Assembly: GCA_020631735.1 (NCBI GenBank)
Contig: CM036197.1
Coordinates: forward strand, 44,005,880-44,069,879
Direction: 5' to 3'
Source: Saccharum officinarum
Lineage: Eukaryota > Streptophyta > Magnoliopsida > Poales > Poaceae
Length of the DNA stretch: 64,000 nt
In this document: positions 23,056-35,350 of the stretch, piece after piece
How the letters are laid out: each line of letters opens with the position of its first letter
Position numbering within the stretch: position 1 is the stretch's first letter
Notes under the pieces: model-generated
Databases searched by the model: none
What the model was told of the DNA's origin: nothing
Seen by the model: only the letters and a program-made list of their open reading frames with translations
Translations under genes and position numbers: made by a program

Positions 23056-23409
23056 GCTAGTTGCCTTGCGCTAGTGTTTAGGTTTTATCGTGATGACCTT
23101 TCTTTTGTCGGCATGTAACCTAATGGATCTTGTTGTGATCTTATGAGACTTGGCATGTGATTGGAACTTAGTTTGTAATGCGATATCTGAACACATAAAG
23201 GTCCAGTATAAATATGCTGGCAATTTGGTTGTATGGGCGTGATGTTGCATTTGAGGTAATTTAATTAGTGATGTTGTTTTAATTGAGATGCAATTATTGT
23301 GTCTCTATTTATTGTATGAATTTATTCTCTCCAGTGAATTCAGTACGACATGATTTTTCATTCACCTGCAATTTTTACAACATCGCCTAATAATTACTGT
23401 GGCTGAAAT
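23056..23409 (+). other. Spacer between extra ORF and gag of element B
   Basis: AT-rich DNA, no gene visible. It ends in TATGAAG directly before the gag ATG at 23410. The equivalent spacer in element C ends in GTTTTGCAG before its gag ATG. Confidence 0.6.
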
Positions 23410-24962
23410 ATGAAGATGCCAAACACTCGTCGTACGGTGTATGGTGCCACTGAGCCAGGTGGCAGCGCTGCTGGAAATGAGACTCGTGATCCACCACCTC
23501 CTCCACCGTACACACGGAATAATTTTTTGCACAGTTCCTTGGAAGTGAGCGAAACATGGAGAACATGCAGCAGAACATGGAGGCTGCTTTGCGCAATATT
23601 GCGGACAACACCCGCTGTGGGTTACACCAGGGCAGACATGAGGCAAATCAGTATAGCAGCTTCAAGAATTTTATGGACACCAGGCCACCAATTTTCAAGG
23701 AAGCGGCTGAGCCACTAGATGCTGAAGAATGGATCAACACCATGGAGGATAAGTTTTGTGTACTGAGAATGACTGAAGTACTGAAGACTGAGTATGCATC
23801 TCATTAGCTACAAGGACCTATAGGAATGTGGTGAAAGCATCATCGCACCACGTTTCCCCCCAATGCCCACATTACTTGGAGGGAATTTACTGAGGCCTTT
23901 CGAGGAGTTTACATTCCACCGGGTTTGACAGAAATGAAGCTTGGAGAATTTCTAGCACTGAATCAAGGCACCAAAACTGTGACACGGTACTTGCATGCCT
24001 TCAACAATCTAAGTCGCTATGCCTCTGACATGGTGAATACTGACGCCAAGAAGATCGCGAGCTTCAAGAGAGGTCTAAATCCCAAGATGATGAAGCACGT
24101 GGGTACCAACACGAGAACTGGTTTCAATGACTTTGTTAGTGACTGCTTGAAGCAAGAGAAGAACAACAATGTTTATGCGGTGTCCAAGACTCGCAAGAGG
24201 GCCTTTGAGTCAAGTCTATCCCAACCTAGAGCCCCGATGACCAATTGTTCTGCGTATCATCTACCAGCTCCGGGTGCAAGGTTCCAACCACCACAGAGGA
24301 AGAATCGAAATGCCCAGTAACCTCAGAGGAACCAGAAGCCCTTCAAGATGGCGATACCACAAGCCAAGGCAATACAAGGCAGTTTGACTGGAGCTGCTAC
24401 TTTAGTAAGAGGGCCGTGTTTCAACTGCAATCAGTCGGGTCACTTTGTGAAGTTTTGTCCTTTTCCCAAGAAGCAGCAAAATCAATACCAAGCTCTTGTG
24501 CACCACACCACCATTGATGACATCCCAGAAGGAGAGCCTGTGACAGCCGGTATGTTTTCTATCAACAATCATCCTGTAGTAGTTTTGTTTGATTCCGGAT
24601 CATCTCATTCATTTATAAGTCAAGCATTTGCAAAAAGATATAAGCAAAGGATAGTTGAATTGGAATGTGCTTATTGGATCAGTTTAGCTGGGGCTGATCT
24701 GTTAACTAACCAGATAATTCAGGGGGTAGCCCTAAATATAGCAGGCAGGCAGTATAAACTTAACTTGATAGTTATGCCAGGGCTAGTTCTGGATGTAATT
24801 ATGTGAATGAATTGGATGCATAAGATGGGAGTAGTAATCGATGTTGGAGGAAGAAGTATTTCACTCAAGTAACCTGTTGGAGAAGGTAAGTTTCAAATAG
24901 TCTTACCTCGAAGAATAGATCTGGCCAGTACAACTTGTGCCGTACAAACCACTCTTTTAGCC
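23410..24962 (+). pseudogene. gag: Broken gag and protease of element B
   Basis: Capsid-nucleocapsid polyprotein of a Gypsy chromovirus. It begins at the ATG at 23410 with a proline run. A one-base shift near 23530 moves the frame. The capsid part (EPLDAEEWINTMEDKF, ADAKKIASFKRGLNPK-like) aligns with element C gag. Stops replace Gln in SH(Q)L near 23806 and Trp near 23832. A CCHC zinc knuckle CFNCNQSGHFVKFC lies at 24417-24458 and an aspartic protease motif FDSGSSHSFIS at about 24588. Further stops fall at 24318 and after 24806. It cannot give a full-length product. Confidence 0.85.
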
Positions 24963-27860
24963 AAGATTCCGGTAGTGTGTGAGTTTCCAGATGTGTTTCC
25001 AGATGAGTTACTCGGTCTACCACCAAACAGAGATGTTGAGTTTGCTATTGAGTTAATCCCAGGGACACCACCGATCTCAAGAAGGCCTTACAGGATGCCT
25101 CCAAATGAATTAGCCGAGTTGAAAAAGCAGCTACAAGATCTGTTGACCAAGGGTCTGATTCATCCAAGTTCGTCTGAATGGGGATGTCCCGCAATATTCG
25201 TAAAGAAGAAGAAGGATAACTCGTTACGAATGTGCGTGGACTACCGGCCACTAAATGCGGTGATAATTAAAAACATGTATCCTCTACCTTGGATTGATAT
25301 ATCATTTGACCAATTGTCTAAAGTCAAAGTATTCTCTAAGATATATTTGAGATTAGGGTACCACCAGATCAAGATTAGACCACAAGATATACCCTAGACC
25401 GTGTTTTCTACCAGATACGGTTTGTACGAGTATCTTATCATGTCCTTCAGTCTGACAAATGCTCCTACATACTTTATGTATCTGATGAATTCAGTCTTTA
25501 TGCCGGACTTGGATAAGTTCGTAATTGTATTCATTGATGACATTCTAGTATACTCAAAGAATGAAGAAGATCATGCAGAGCATCTTAGAATTGTCTTAAC
25601 CAGACTCAGTGATCATCGGTTATATGCTAAGTTCAGTAAGTGTGAGTTTTGGTTGAAAACAGTTCCTTTTCTCGGTCACATGTTATTTGAGAATGGAATC
25701 TTAGTGGACCCGAGTAAAGTACAACAGGTTATGGATTGGAAGGCACCAACCACGGTACATGAGGTTTGGAGTTTTCTTGGATTAGCTGGTTACTACTGTC
25801 GTTTATACCGGACTTCTCGAAGATTGCCAAACCAATGACGAGTCTGCTACAGAAGGACCATAAGTGCGCTTGGACAGAGGAGTGTGAGGTGGCTTTCTGC
25901 ACTTTGCGGAATTTGCTAACTATTGCTCCTGTTCTGGCGCAACCGGACATCGAGAAGTTGTTTGATGTGTTTTGCGACGCATCCAAGAATGGTTTAGGTT
26001 GTGTTCTGATGCAAGATGGGAGAGTTATTGCTTATGCCTCTCGTCGGTTAAGGAAACATGAGGTTAACTATCCGACTCATGATTTAGAGCTCGCGGCGGT
26101 TGTGCATGCTCTAAAGATTTAGAGACACTACTTGCTTGGGAATGTGTGTAACATCTTCACAGATCACAAGAGTCTCAAATACATATTTACATAGTCCGAG
26201 TTGAATATGCGATAAAGAATATGGTTAGAGTTGATCAAGGATTACAACCTGAATGTACACTATCATCCAGAGAAGGCTAATGTAGTAGCAGATGCCCTAA
26301 GTAGGAAGTCACATTCTCTTATGGTGCCGCCTTTGTTCGAAGATCGATTCAATCTGTTGCATCCTACTGTATTGCACAACATTCAGATTAGTTGTACCTT
26401 AGAGAGTAAGATCATTTAAGGTCAGAAAACAGACAAGGAAATCTTCCATATCAAGGAGAAAATAAAGAAAGAGCCAACTAAGCACTTTAGAGTGGATGAA
26501 CAAGGAGTGTTATGGTTCAAGAACCGCCTGATTGTACCAAAGGATCGAGAGCTCAAGAACCAATTGATGGATGAAGCTCATCATTCTAAGCTATCTATCC
26601 ACCCAGGAAGTAGCAAGATGTATCAAGCACTGAGACCTCATTATTGGTGGAGGAAGATGAAGAAAGAGATTGCGGCGTATGTTGCTCGATGTGACACATG
26701 TTGTCGAGTGAAGGCTCTTCACATGAGACCCACAGGACTCTTGCAACCTTTGTCAGTACCAGATTAGAAATGGGAGGATATAAGTATGGATTTCATCACT
26801 GATCTTCCCACCACCCCCAAAGGGAAATGACTCGATTTGGGTGATTGTAGACCGCCTTACCAAATCGGCTCACTTCTTGTCAATCAAGATGACATTTTGA
26901 CCACCTTAGTATGCTGAGAAGTACATTGCAGAAATTGTTAGATTGCATGGTATACCGAAGACAACAGTGTTTGATTGAGGGTCACAGTTTACCACTCACT
27001 TTTGGGAGCATCTTCATAAAGGTTTGGGTACTAGTTTGGTTCGTAGTATAGCTTACCACCCCTAGACCGATGGGCAAACAGAGCGAGTTAATGCGATTCT
27101 CAAAGATATGCTTAGAGCTTGTGTGTTGTCATCTAGAGGTTTATGGGAATCATGGGTACCTTTAGCAGAGTTTGCTTACAACAACAGTTATCAAAAGAGT
27201 ATCAAGATGGCTCCATTTGAAGCCTTGTATGGCAGGAAATGTAGGACACCGTTGAATTGGATTGAACCTGAAGAGAGAAGGTTTTATGGGATCGATTTTG
27301 TTGACGAGGCTGAGAAAAAGGTCCGTATTATCCAACAAAATATGAAAGCTGCACAATCACGTCAGAAGAGTTATGCAAACAAAAGAAGGAGACCGCTAGA
27401 ATTCTAAGTTGGTGACTACATCTATTTGAAAGTGACTCCAATGAAGAAGAAATGGTTTGGGATTAAGAAGAAGCTTGATGCTAGATTTGTAGGACCGTAC
27501 AAAATCATAGAGAAGAAGGGTCTCATGGCTTATAAGTTGCAGCTACCAGAAGCAATGGGTTCGATCTTTCTAGTCTTCCTTGTCTCACAGTTGAAAAAGT
27601 GTGTGTGTTCCGGAAGAGAGGATAGAACCTCAGGGCATCCGGATCAAATCAGATTTAGAATACCGTGAGCAACCAGTTCGAGTTTTGGATACTAAGGATC
27701 GAGTCACTCGGAATAAAGTGGTGAGAACATATAAGATACAGTGGAGTCATCACGATGAAGGTGATGCGACATGAGAAACGGGAGAATATCTGCAAAATGC
27801 TTATAAGGATTTTTATAACAAATGGTTCGTAACTCAAAATCTCAGGATGAGATTCTTATA
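24963..27860 (+). pseudogene. pol: Broken pol of element B with chromodomain remnant
   Basis: Same order as element A pol. RT ([18 protein letters not shown] near 25065, FIDD at 25530-25541), RNase H ([16 protein letters not shown] near 25970), integrase zinc finger ([11 protein letters not shown] near 26580, CDTC near 26690), DDE core fragments (26780-27110) and a chromodomain remnant (PVRVLDTKDRVTRNKVV near 27680). At least a dozen stops interrupt it. Compared with A, many replace Gln or Trp by TAG, TAA or TGA, as C-to-T decay on either strand would. One is a CGA-to-TGA type change in the second catalytic Asp region near 26977. Frameshifts occur near 25800 and 26820. Not functional. Confidence 0.88.
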
Positions 27861-27870
27861 AGGGGAAGGT
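27861..27870 (+). promoter_or_regulatory. Polypurine tract of element B
   Basis: ATAAGGGGAAGGT directly precedes the 3' LTR start TGTAACACC. Confidence 0.75.
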
Positions 27871-30289
27871 TGTAACACCTCGGGTGTTAAGCATTGCATT
27901 AGCATTTTAAAATCGCACTCATGAGCATCATATTGCATTCATTATTGCATAAAATGTAAGTATAACTTTGAATTGAAACATGGAAAACGTGACATTGAAA
28001 CATGGATGTTGCATGTGGTTGTTTAAATGCAGTGTTACCCTAATTATGCTTGATAGACTAATAAAAACATGTTTGGTTATAACTGCAAACCACTTAGAAA
28101 TGTGTAGCATAATTTTTGGAGCAAGTTTGGTATTCAAAATTTCCCCTAATTTTGCTTTTAAAAATATTCTAGAAAAATTGAGGATTTGATTTAAATTGGA
28201 CTTTGAATCTACATTTCAAAATATGTTTGGAATTTCAAAATGTGCCCTAAAGCAAAGTTGTAGAGAATTAAATTTGGAACAACTTCTATTTTGGGGTCAA
28301 ATCTTAAAAATGTCATTTTCAATTTCAATTTTTTTTAATTTGTAACGGTTAGAAAAAAAATTTAAATTTGAAATAGAAAAGAAAAACAATTTCCTTGTTT
28401 AACGGGCCGCCGCCTCACTTTCAGCCCGTTGGCCGAAGCGGCCCAGCTCTCCGAGCGCACGCCCACGCTCGCGCCTCGCCTCGGCCGGCCTGCTCCAGCG
28501 GCCCAGCCCACGCCGCGCGCCTCCCCCTCCCTTGTGCGCGCGACGCCCGCCTGATCGCGCGCAGACGCACGACGCCACGTGGCGGCCGCATGCCGGTGCT
28601 GTCCACCACGTGGACGCCAGTGGCCCCCACGCGCTTGGCTTCACAGCACTGTGCCCATGCCTCTGCCTCCACTCCACTCCTCATTTGCTCTCTCTCTCTC
28701 GCTCCCTTTGGAGAACCTGAACGGGAGCAGCACTCGCCCACGTTTGCCACCGCTTGCCACCGTCTCCGCCATCGCATTCCGACACCGGTGAGCCGCCTCT
28801 GCTCGATTAACCACGCGCCACGCCCTGCCACCTCCTCCTCTCCTCCGAACAAGCCATAGTGTTGTCTTGCTCGCCTATGGTAAGGCTCAATCGAGCTTTT
28901 CCCACACGCGCCACCTTGGCCGGGTCACTGCGCTCGCGCTCCGCTGCTAGCACCCTCGCTCCCCCTCTTTCCCCTAGCGTCGTAGTCCTGTGTTCGCCAT
29001 CACCTCGCGGAAACCATGTGTGCTCTAGCTAGTCCGTTCATGGCCGGGATGGCCGTTGGCCGCCGACAACCGCCGTGCGGTTGCGACGTTGTGGACACCG
29101 GCACGTCATGGGCTCGAATGTTTTTCCCCTCTGTTCTCTGGGCCAGCGGCCGTGGGCCGAAGCCCCGAGCCGGGCCGGCTCGCCCTCCCCGCGCTGGCTG
29201 CTGAGGCCGAAAATGGTCGTGGGCCGGTAGTTTCCGCTGGGCTGGCCTGTTAGTCAAAAATAAAAAAGAAATGAGTTTCGGTTTTTCTATTATTATTTGG
29301 AAAGAAAAATGCTTTGGAAAAATGTTGTGTACCCATTTTGGCTCCAAAAATTATGAAACAAATTTTGTAGTGATCCTCATGAGTAGATCTATGGCTTAAA
29401 ATTATTATATGTCAGTTTTGTGACACTTTTCTGTAGAGTTTTATTTAATCATTGAAATTGATGTGTTCTTGAGAAATCTATAATAAATTATAGAAAATTC
29501 AGAAAAATATGATTCTAAGTTTGTTACTCTTCTTGTGTACTGTACTTTCTAGGAAAAATATATTCCATACATGTTCTATAGAAAATTTTGGATGTGTAGT
29601 TCAAGTGCCTTTATGGGCTGATTTATGTTATTTTTGCTAGAGGGCAAAATTTGTCTAAAACATGCTTATGATAATTTTTATACAGTGATTGTTTGCTGTG
29701 TAGAACATAGGAAAAATACTAAATCTGTTGTTTGATATTTTTCATAATACAAAGTATTTTCATACTCATTTTTATGCTATATCTTGTCATTTTAGTGTAG
29801 ACCGTGTTGCCGGTTCAAATCCTCTGAAAATTTTATGGTGTGCTACTTGGAGTAATAATATACTACTGTAATTTTTGTAGATTTTTATATGCACCAGAAA
29901 TATATGTTGTTGTTGTATTCCTAGTTTAAATAGGAATAAAGTAATCTTGTTTATGTAGATTTAGTTTCATAATAAAGCTTTGGTGTATCTTTGAAGCACC
30001 AAATCACTTGCTGGTGTTGCTTGATAAGTTAATGGGTTTGTGTTGATAAAGCGTAGTAGCATTCATGTTAGAGTTATATGCTAGCTAGTGTAAAAAATAG
30101 ACGAGAATTGTTAGCAGAGGTGAATGCAGTAGATAACATGTGTTTGTAGTACATGTTCTTGGATGATGTGGACTACCTTATAGAAAGGTTTTGTCCCTAG
30201 TCTTTACTATAAGTTTCAATGTGTTCATCTACATATCATGCCATCATGATCATCGCATACCATCGCATCCGATGCACGGTTTACATGTT

Positions 30290-30510
30290 TACTTATGCAA
30301 GTGCATCATACAGGATTATAGGAGGAGTTGCTAGTAGCAGTTTAGGAGGAGCAAACTGGGTCCGAACCATAAGAAGCTCAGGAACAGGAGGTGTCCGAGG
30401 TAGACGAGCAAGAAGAGGATCTGCCTGAGTGTGTAAACCATCAACCCAGTTCCTTCGAACGAGGCAAGTCCCAGAGCATTCTAAGGCTCCTATTTCATAA
30501 AAGCAATCCT
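30290..30510 (+). pseudogene. LTR-encoded DLPEC-motif frame (element B copy)
   Basis: In the frame giving DLPECVNHQPSSFERGK (30418-30468) the upstream part is acidic (QEQEVSEVDEQEED), as in the A/C LTR frame. Eleven of 17 residues match the A/C copy, including a Ser encoded by AGT here and TCG there. One in-frame TAA lies upstream near 30390. It looks like the decayed homologue of the A/C frame. No known domain. Confidence 0.4.
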
Positions 30511-31539
30511 TTGTATATATGAGTTTATGTATTGTGCATTAAGTATAGGAGTTGAGTGAAACCGTTGATGCATTATTACTTTCCTTGCCTACCTTGTTAT
30601 ACTCTTACCCTGTTAAGTTTAGGATCGTATGATTGCTTAGCCCTGCAAAGATCGGTAGCGATCGGTGATTTCCGGTCACCTGAAATGATAGGTGGTTACT
30701 ATAATGTTTTAGCTATGGAATGGTTGATATCCTGGAAATAACCATGTGTTGATGGATAATTGGAGACCGAACAAAAAAGTTGGAGGTAACCAGACAGGGT
30801 TCTAGGGTGCTAGTAGTTTTTCCATCTGTGTCGATTAAGGACCTATCGTTGCTCGTCCCTCTTGTCATGTTGAATGCATGCCTCACATTTAGTTGGCCGA
30901 ATAAAGTACCTTTCGACCATGAAGCTAGTGACACTTTTTAGGCTGGACTAAACTCGGATTGGCAGACTGGTGTCAAAGGGGGTAAGACGGGGACACAAAG
31001 AGTGAGCCCAAGGTGCGTCCTGGTAGTCGAGCGGTCCCTAGGTAGTGCGGTCCATGATTGTTACCCTACGACATTTACCTAGAAAGTATCATTGGTGATC
31101 TGTAGCTCACTTGGTCGGTGAGTGTGGTTTGTGTGAGGAATAAATCACCAGCTGGTTAGGATTCGATTCGAATTGCCATCGCTCCTGGATAGTGAGCACT
31201 TGACTTGAGTTATGACATCGTAGTAATGATGATGGAACACTGATGGCTATATGGATGATGTTGGAAATGCTAAATTCAAGTGGTAACATGATGTTATTGC
31301 TTAATCAAGTGATTGGTATAGTATAGGTGCTTACCTAGATGGATAAGTTATAATAAACCTGAGGCAAATTACTTAAAATGATTTAGTCATGATAGCTTAC
31401 GCCTTTCGCAAATGAGTTAGCTAGCCCACTAAAGGAAAGCCTTGCATACTCCTTGGTGTCACTTTGTTTTGGTTTAAGACGGGTAAGTCTAGCTGAGTAC
31501 TTTCTCGTACTAAGGGTGTTGTTCCCATTGATGTTGTAG

Positions 31540-31602
31540 ATGGTCAGATGTACTACGGCTATTGCGTCAACTGCCTGTATCCAGCGATGGGTGACAACTA
31601 AG
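31540..31602 (+). other. Candidate small exon with CxxC motif in LTR of element B
   Basis: After GTTGTAG the bases encode a short peptide with MYYGYCVNCLYPA and then a stop. The A/C LTR has MLYQGFCKTCLHPA at the equivalent place (54755-54816). Both are preceded by GTAAGTCTAGCTGAGTAC at 31483 and 54701, so a small intron is possible, though 54-57 bp is short for a plant intron. Confidence 0.35.
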
Positions 31603-31970
31603 ACCAAGGGCAATGGTCAATCCGTATATCTTACCTAATGCTTTTGTGAAAAGTGACTATCTTCTAGCACTATATTTGAATTAAGTGTGTGCGTGTTTTA
31701 TGAAACTATTTGCTTCCGCTACTTTATTTTGAAATTGGTTTATAATAACTTATGTTCTAAACTCTGATGTATTCAGCTGTCGTTGCAAACTTTATGTAAT
31801 ATGTGACTGTGGCTGCTAAACTTGTACGATCTTGGTTTGTATGTTGGTTGGTTTGAAATCCTTTATGGTTTCACGGACTACCGGGTTATACGGGTTTAAG
31901 TTTGCTAAATTATCTGCTCCGACAGTTGATTTTCTTACTTAATTTCGTATAATTGGTCGGTTCTGTTACA

Positions 31971-33840
31971 CACAGCTACCTACGGGTAGGAATGCACATT
32001 GGCACATCACAGAGTTTGACCAATTTGGGGAGCCGATCACACCGTCAATAGCTATCGCGAAATATAAGACTATCATCGGGTTGCTTATAAGGGATTTCAT
32101 CCCAATTAAGTATAGAAAGTGGATTGGAAAAGATAATGACGAGTGGAAGGTTCCTGAAAGTGAGAAGGATGCCATATGGGAGAACATGATCCCACAATAT
32201 TTTACTTTCCCAGTGGACTATGACAGGAAGCAAGTGAAGAAAAAAGCAAAAGAAATCATGGGTACATGCTTTAAGACTTTTAAGGGGACATTGTACAAGA
32301 AATATGTCCTCGAAGGTAAAGAGCTAGATTTTGATGGTGGAGAGTACACCAAGTAGAGGGACTTCTGGTAGGATTTCAAGGAATACAGGTTATTCTAGGA
32401 GTACTTGTAGCTAAGCAGGAAGAATAAGAAGAACTCACAAAAAGCAACGAATCCTCATCATCTTGGCTCTCATGGCTATGCCAAAAAGATGCCAGAATTT
32501 GAAGCAGAACTTCATAGGATGGCATGCCTTGCTGAAGAAGGTGTTCAAGTTGAGACTACCGATTGGGAGCCCAGATCGATATTATACTGTATGGTGAGGG
32601 AGGTACGTCATGCCCGGATGGGAGCTCTAGTTCCCAAAATCTAGCCATGAGCTACCTTGTCTAGAGGATCTCCGAGGTAACTAATGAGGTGAGGCAAGGG
32701 ACTCACACTTCTAATAGGGAGAAAGATGTGCTCACCCAAGCACTCGGAAACAAGGAGCACCCTGGTCGCACTAGAGGAGCCGGTGTTGTTCCTTGGAGAC
32801 TATCATTCGAGGAAGAAGCTCATACTTACCGGAGCCACTCGAGGAGTAGGGCGGAATAGGAGGCAGAGACACTAAGGCGTCTGAAAGAGATTGAAGAAAG
32901 ATTCAACGCACGACTTGAGGCGACTGTTGAAGCATGAATGCAGCAAGTTTTGCAGTCCATAGGATCAGCAGTACCTCTAGTACCACCAGAACCTATTCCA
33001 ACTAGCTTTAGTCCACATTTCAGGGGTCGTAGCAGCTGAGGATCAACCCCGCTCGATGGAGAAGAGGCGAATGCGCCTCATCCGGTGGACAACATCACTA
33101 AACCTATCAATATCAGGTTGTACATCTATCAATAATGGACAACTGACAAGGTGGCATACGGCCAGGCCTGGCCTGTGGGAGATGAGACCGTTAGTGGCTA
33201 CCCAATTCCATTGGGGTACGCCAACGTCAACATTGATACAATAGTTGATAAGAAGTATAACAAGATACGCATTCATTACCCCACAGCGGAAGATAGGCCG
33301 AAACTTGGTCAGAACAAGGGCGCTTATGTGGCTTGGCACAAGCGCTTCATTAAGCTTGATCACCAGGTCTCCTCACAGGATGAGGACTCCAGTACCACCA
33401 GACCCTATTCCAACTAGCTTTAGTCCACATTTCAGGGGTCGCAGCAGCTGCGGATCAACCCTGCTCGATGGAGAAGAGGCGAATGCGCCTCATCTGGTGG
33501 ACAACATCACTGAACCCGTCAATGTCAGGTTGTACATCTATCAATAATGGACAACTGACAAGGTGGCATACGACCAGGCCTGGTCTATGGGAGAAGAGAC
33601 CGTTAATGGCCGCCCAATTCCACTAGGGTATGCCAACATCAGCATTGATACAATAGTTGATAAGAAGTATAACAAGATACGCATTGATTACCCCACAACG
33701 GAAGATAGGCCAAAACTTGGTCAGAACAAGGGCACTCATGTGGCTTGGCGCAAGCGCTTCATTAAGCTTGATCACCAGGTCTCCTCGGAGGATGAGGAGG
33801 ACTATGAGTCTTCGCCCCATTGAGATGTAAGTGATCACTC
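31971..33840 (+). pseudogene. CACTA second-gene remnant (PTTA/En-Spm plant transposase type)
   Basis: The frame resumes directly after the LTR with LPTGRNAHWHITEFDQFGEP, then PIKYRKW and WENMIPQYFTFPVD. Next come SRKNKKNSQKATNPHHLGSH and EGVQVETTDWEP, the hallmark order of the plant En/Spm-associated PTTA domain. Stops follow near 32356, 32370, 32400 and 32643. These proteins accompany TNP2 transposases and are thought to bind subterminal repeats. Element B interrupted it upstream of the conserved block, so both truncation and point decay inactivate it. Confidence 0.75.
32980..33803 (+). repeat. 412-bp tandem duplication within the CACTA gene
   Basis: Unit 1 (32980-33391) and unit 2 (33392 to about 33803) start GTACCACCAGA and run through the same coding-like sequence (MAYGQAWPVGDETVSGYPIP against MAYDQAWSMGEETVNGRPIP). 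Differences are scattered through the unit, with only small indels. The duplication probably happened before or soon after the gene stopped coding. Confidence 0.8.
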
Positions 33841-33874
33841 ACCATCTCCCGAGAGAGATCACTCACCTCCTCCC

Positions 33875-34468
33875 TTGCCATCACCCCTGAGAAAGTCTCC
33901 TTCTCTTCCTCCTCGTCTGCCTCCATCTTCACTAGGCCAGACAAAAGAGAAGACTCCTCGTCCTCCTCATCCCACTTCTCATCCCTCTGCATCAGCCTCG
34001 AGAGAAAATAATTCTCATTCTCCTCCTCCATCTGAGCCGAACACAAGATCAAGGGCATCGAAGTTGCAGAAAAGGTCCTCGGATTTGGTCGCTAATGCTC
34101 CCAAAGAGGACCAACAACAAAAGAAAAGGCCATTCAGTGGTAGTGTTACAAACTTGATGGCACAAAAATTCACTACAAATATGAACACGGGCGATTGTAT
34201 TAGATTCTTCAATCTATGTGCCTCACTGCCTAAGTGGAGGGTGCAGTCCGAATTTAAAAGGCAAACAGAGAAAGCCAAAGAAATACACCATAAGGATCAA
34301 AGGGAGATCCAGAAGTTGGTAGAAAACAACCCCGAATTAACCATGGAAGAGGCTGCAAACATCTATTATGACACACAAGGGATGGCAACACCGACGATGA
34401 AGTATCAAAGGGGCAATTTTTTAGTTTCTGATGACGAGTTCAAGAATTTGACAACATATATGCGCTAG
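33875..34468 (+). pseudogene. CACTA ORF segment, Pro/Ser-rich then basic
   Basis: A 197-codon open segment with a Pro/Ser-rich low-complexity start (about residues 1-65) and a Lys/Arg-rich middle. It then has SLPKWRVQSEFKRQTEKAKE and a ...NPELTMEEAANIYYDTQGM segment. It continues the same CACTA second gene, between the duplicated part and the protease-like part. The ATG at 33875 is probably internal. No independent function is claimed. Confidence 0.5.
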
Positions 34469-34734
34469 TTGCATGAATATTATATGGCTCAAGCAACAGA
34501 GACGACTAACTTTAGTTTTGAGGTTATTATTCGTTCCCCGTTTGTTTACCATTATCCTGAAGAAGAGAAGTTCGATGTCGAGTGGGAGTGCTTGTTCCAG
34601 CTATACTAGAGACACTCTCTCGATACACAAATGTTATCGTTGTGGACTATGTAAGAACCCTACTTGCACGATATTATAATTAACTACTCTCTTCAGACAC
34701 AAATTGTTAACTTTCCAGCATTTCCCATGATTTA

Positions 34735-35350
34735 TGCAGGTGCATAGCAAAATTTTGAAAAGGAGATGGGATCACATAGGCTTCTTGGATTCCATGCGAG
34801 TAAATGAGAACACATGCACAGGTCAGGAAGGACACGTGGAAGGCCTTCAAGATACATTGGTTGATGTTTTCAATAATTTAGTGACTAACAAAAAAACCCA
34901 CTTACTTCTAGCCTGCAACTGCGAGTATGTGTTCTCAGCTTTTTTATTATGCTTCTTTTTTAAGATTATTCGTTAATTAGGACTTTGCGATTGCAGCAAC
35001 CATTTCATCTTCATTGTTGTCAATCTTGAAACAAATCAGATCGAGGTGTGGGACTCAAAGAAAAAACCATTTCATCATCTGGATCCACTAGTGGCGGTGC
35101 TCAATAAGTAAGCGATCATAGTGACAAATAACAAATTATTTTTTAATCACACATAGCACATTCTAATAACTCCTTTTAACACTTTATAATGTGGCACAGT
35201 GTCCGGAGAAGACATATCGGTGGGACTGAGGTTCCATTCGACGTTGTCGAAATGGTGGGGCCGTACCTAGACCAGCCGGCGGGAAACAATGAATATGGGT
35301 TTTATGCAATGTGGGCAATGCTTCGCTACATCGGCGAAAATCGCCAGAAG
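34735..35350 (+). pseudogene. Ulp1-like (SUMO protease fold) domain of CACTA gene, catalytic Cys lost
   Basis: Two exon-like parts, 34735-34924 and 34997-35350, are separated by GTATGT...TTGCAG. They encode ILKRRWDHIGFLDS, NHFIFIVVN (His codon 35001-35003), EVWDSKK (Asp 35052-35054) and QPAGNNEYGFYAMW. This order is the C48/Ulp1 His-Asp-...-Cys pattern found at the C-terminus of many plant CACTA genes. At the Cys position before G-F-Y there is TAT (Tyr, 35294-35296), so proteolysis is not expected. A stop (TAG) follows shortly after, near 35351. Confidence 0.65.

Larger units (their letters stand above)
20001..31970 (+). mobile_element. Element B: older degenerate Tekay-like chromovirus with extra ORF
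   Basis: Order: truncated 5' LTR (20001-21367), leader, extra ORF with histone-H3-like tail (22066-23055), gag (from 23410), protease-RT-RNase H-integrase-chromodomain (to about 27860), polypurine tract, and complete 3' LTR (27871-31970). It has the same layout as A/C but a different LTR sequence, so it is a sister family. Many in-frame stops, most explained by C-to-T changes, show it is old and silenced. The 5' LTR starts at the contig edge. Relative to the 3' LTR it lacks the final 2 kb or so, plus the primer-binding site. It lies inside the second gene of a CACTA transposon. The target duplication cannot be checked because the left end is missing. Confidence 0.9.
27871..31970 (+). repeat. 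3' LTR of element B (4100 bp)
   Basis: Starts TGTAACACCTCGGGTG and ends TTGGTCGGTTCTGTTACA, the same last 18 bases as the A/C LTR, while the middle is largely different. A GC-rich leader-like part (28400-29000) with CT-rich tracts and a possible donor CTATGGTAAGG (28875) is followed by AT-rich DNA. From 30300 on there are coding-like segments shared with the A/C LTR. The bases after it, CACAGCTACC, resume CACTA coding sequence. Confidence 0.9.

Noticed and set aside
28395..28859. 154-codon frame in the LTR of element B
   Set aside because: GC-rich leader-like sequence with no counterpart in the A/C LTR frame; treated as chance.
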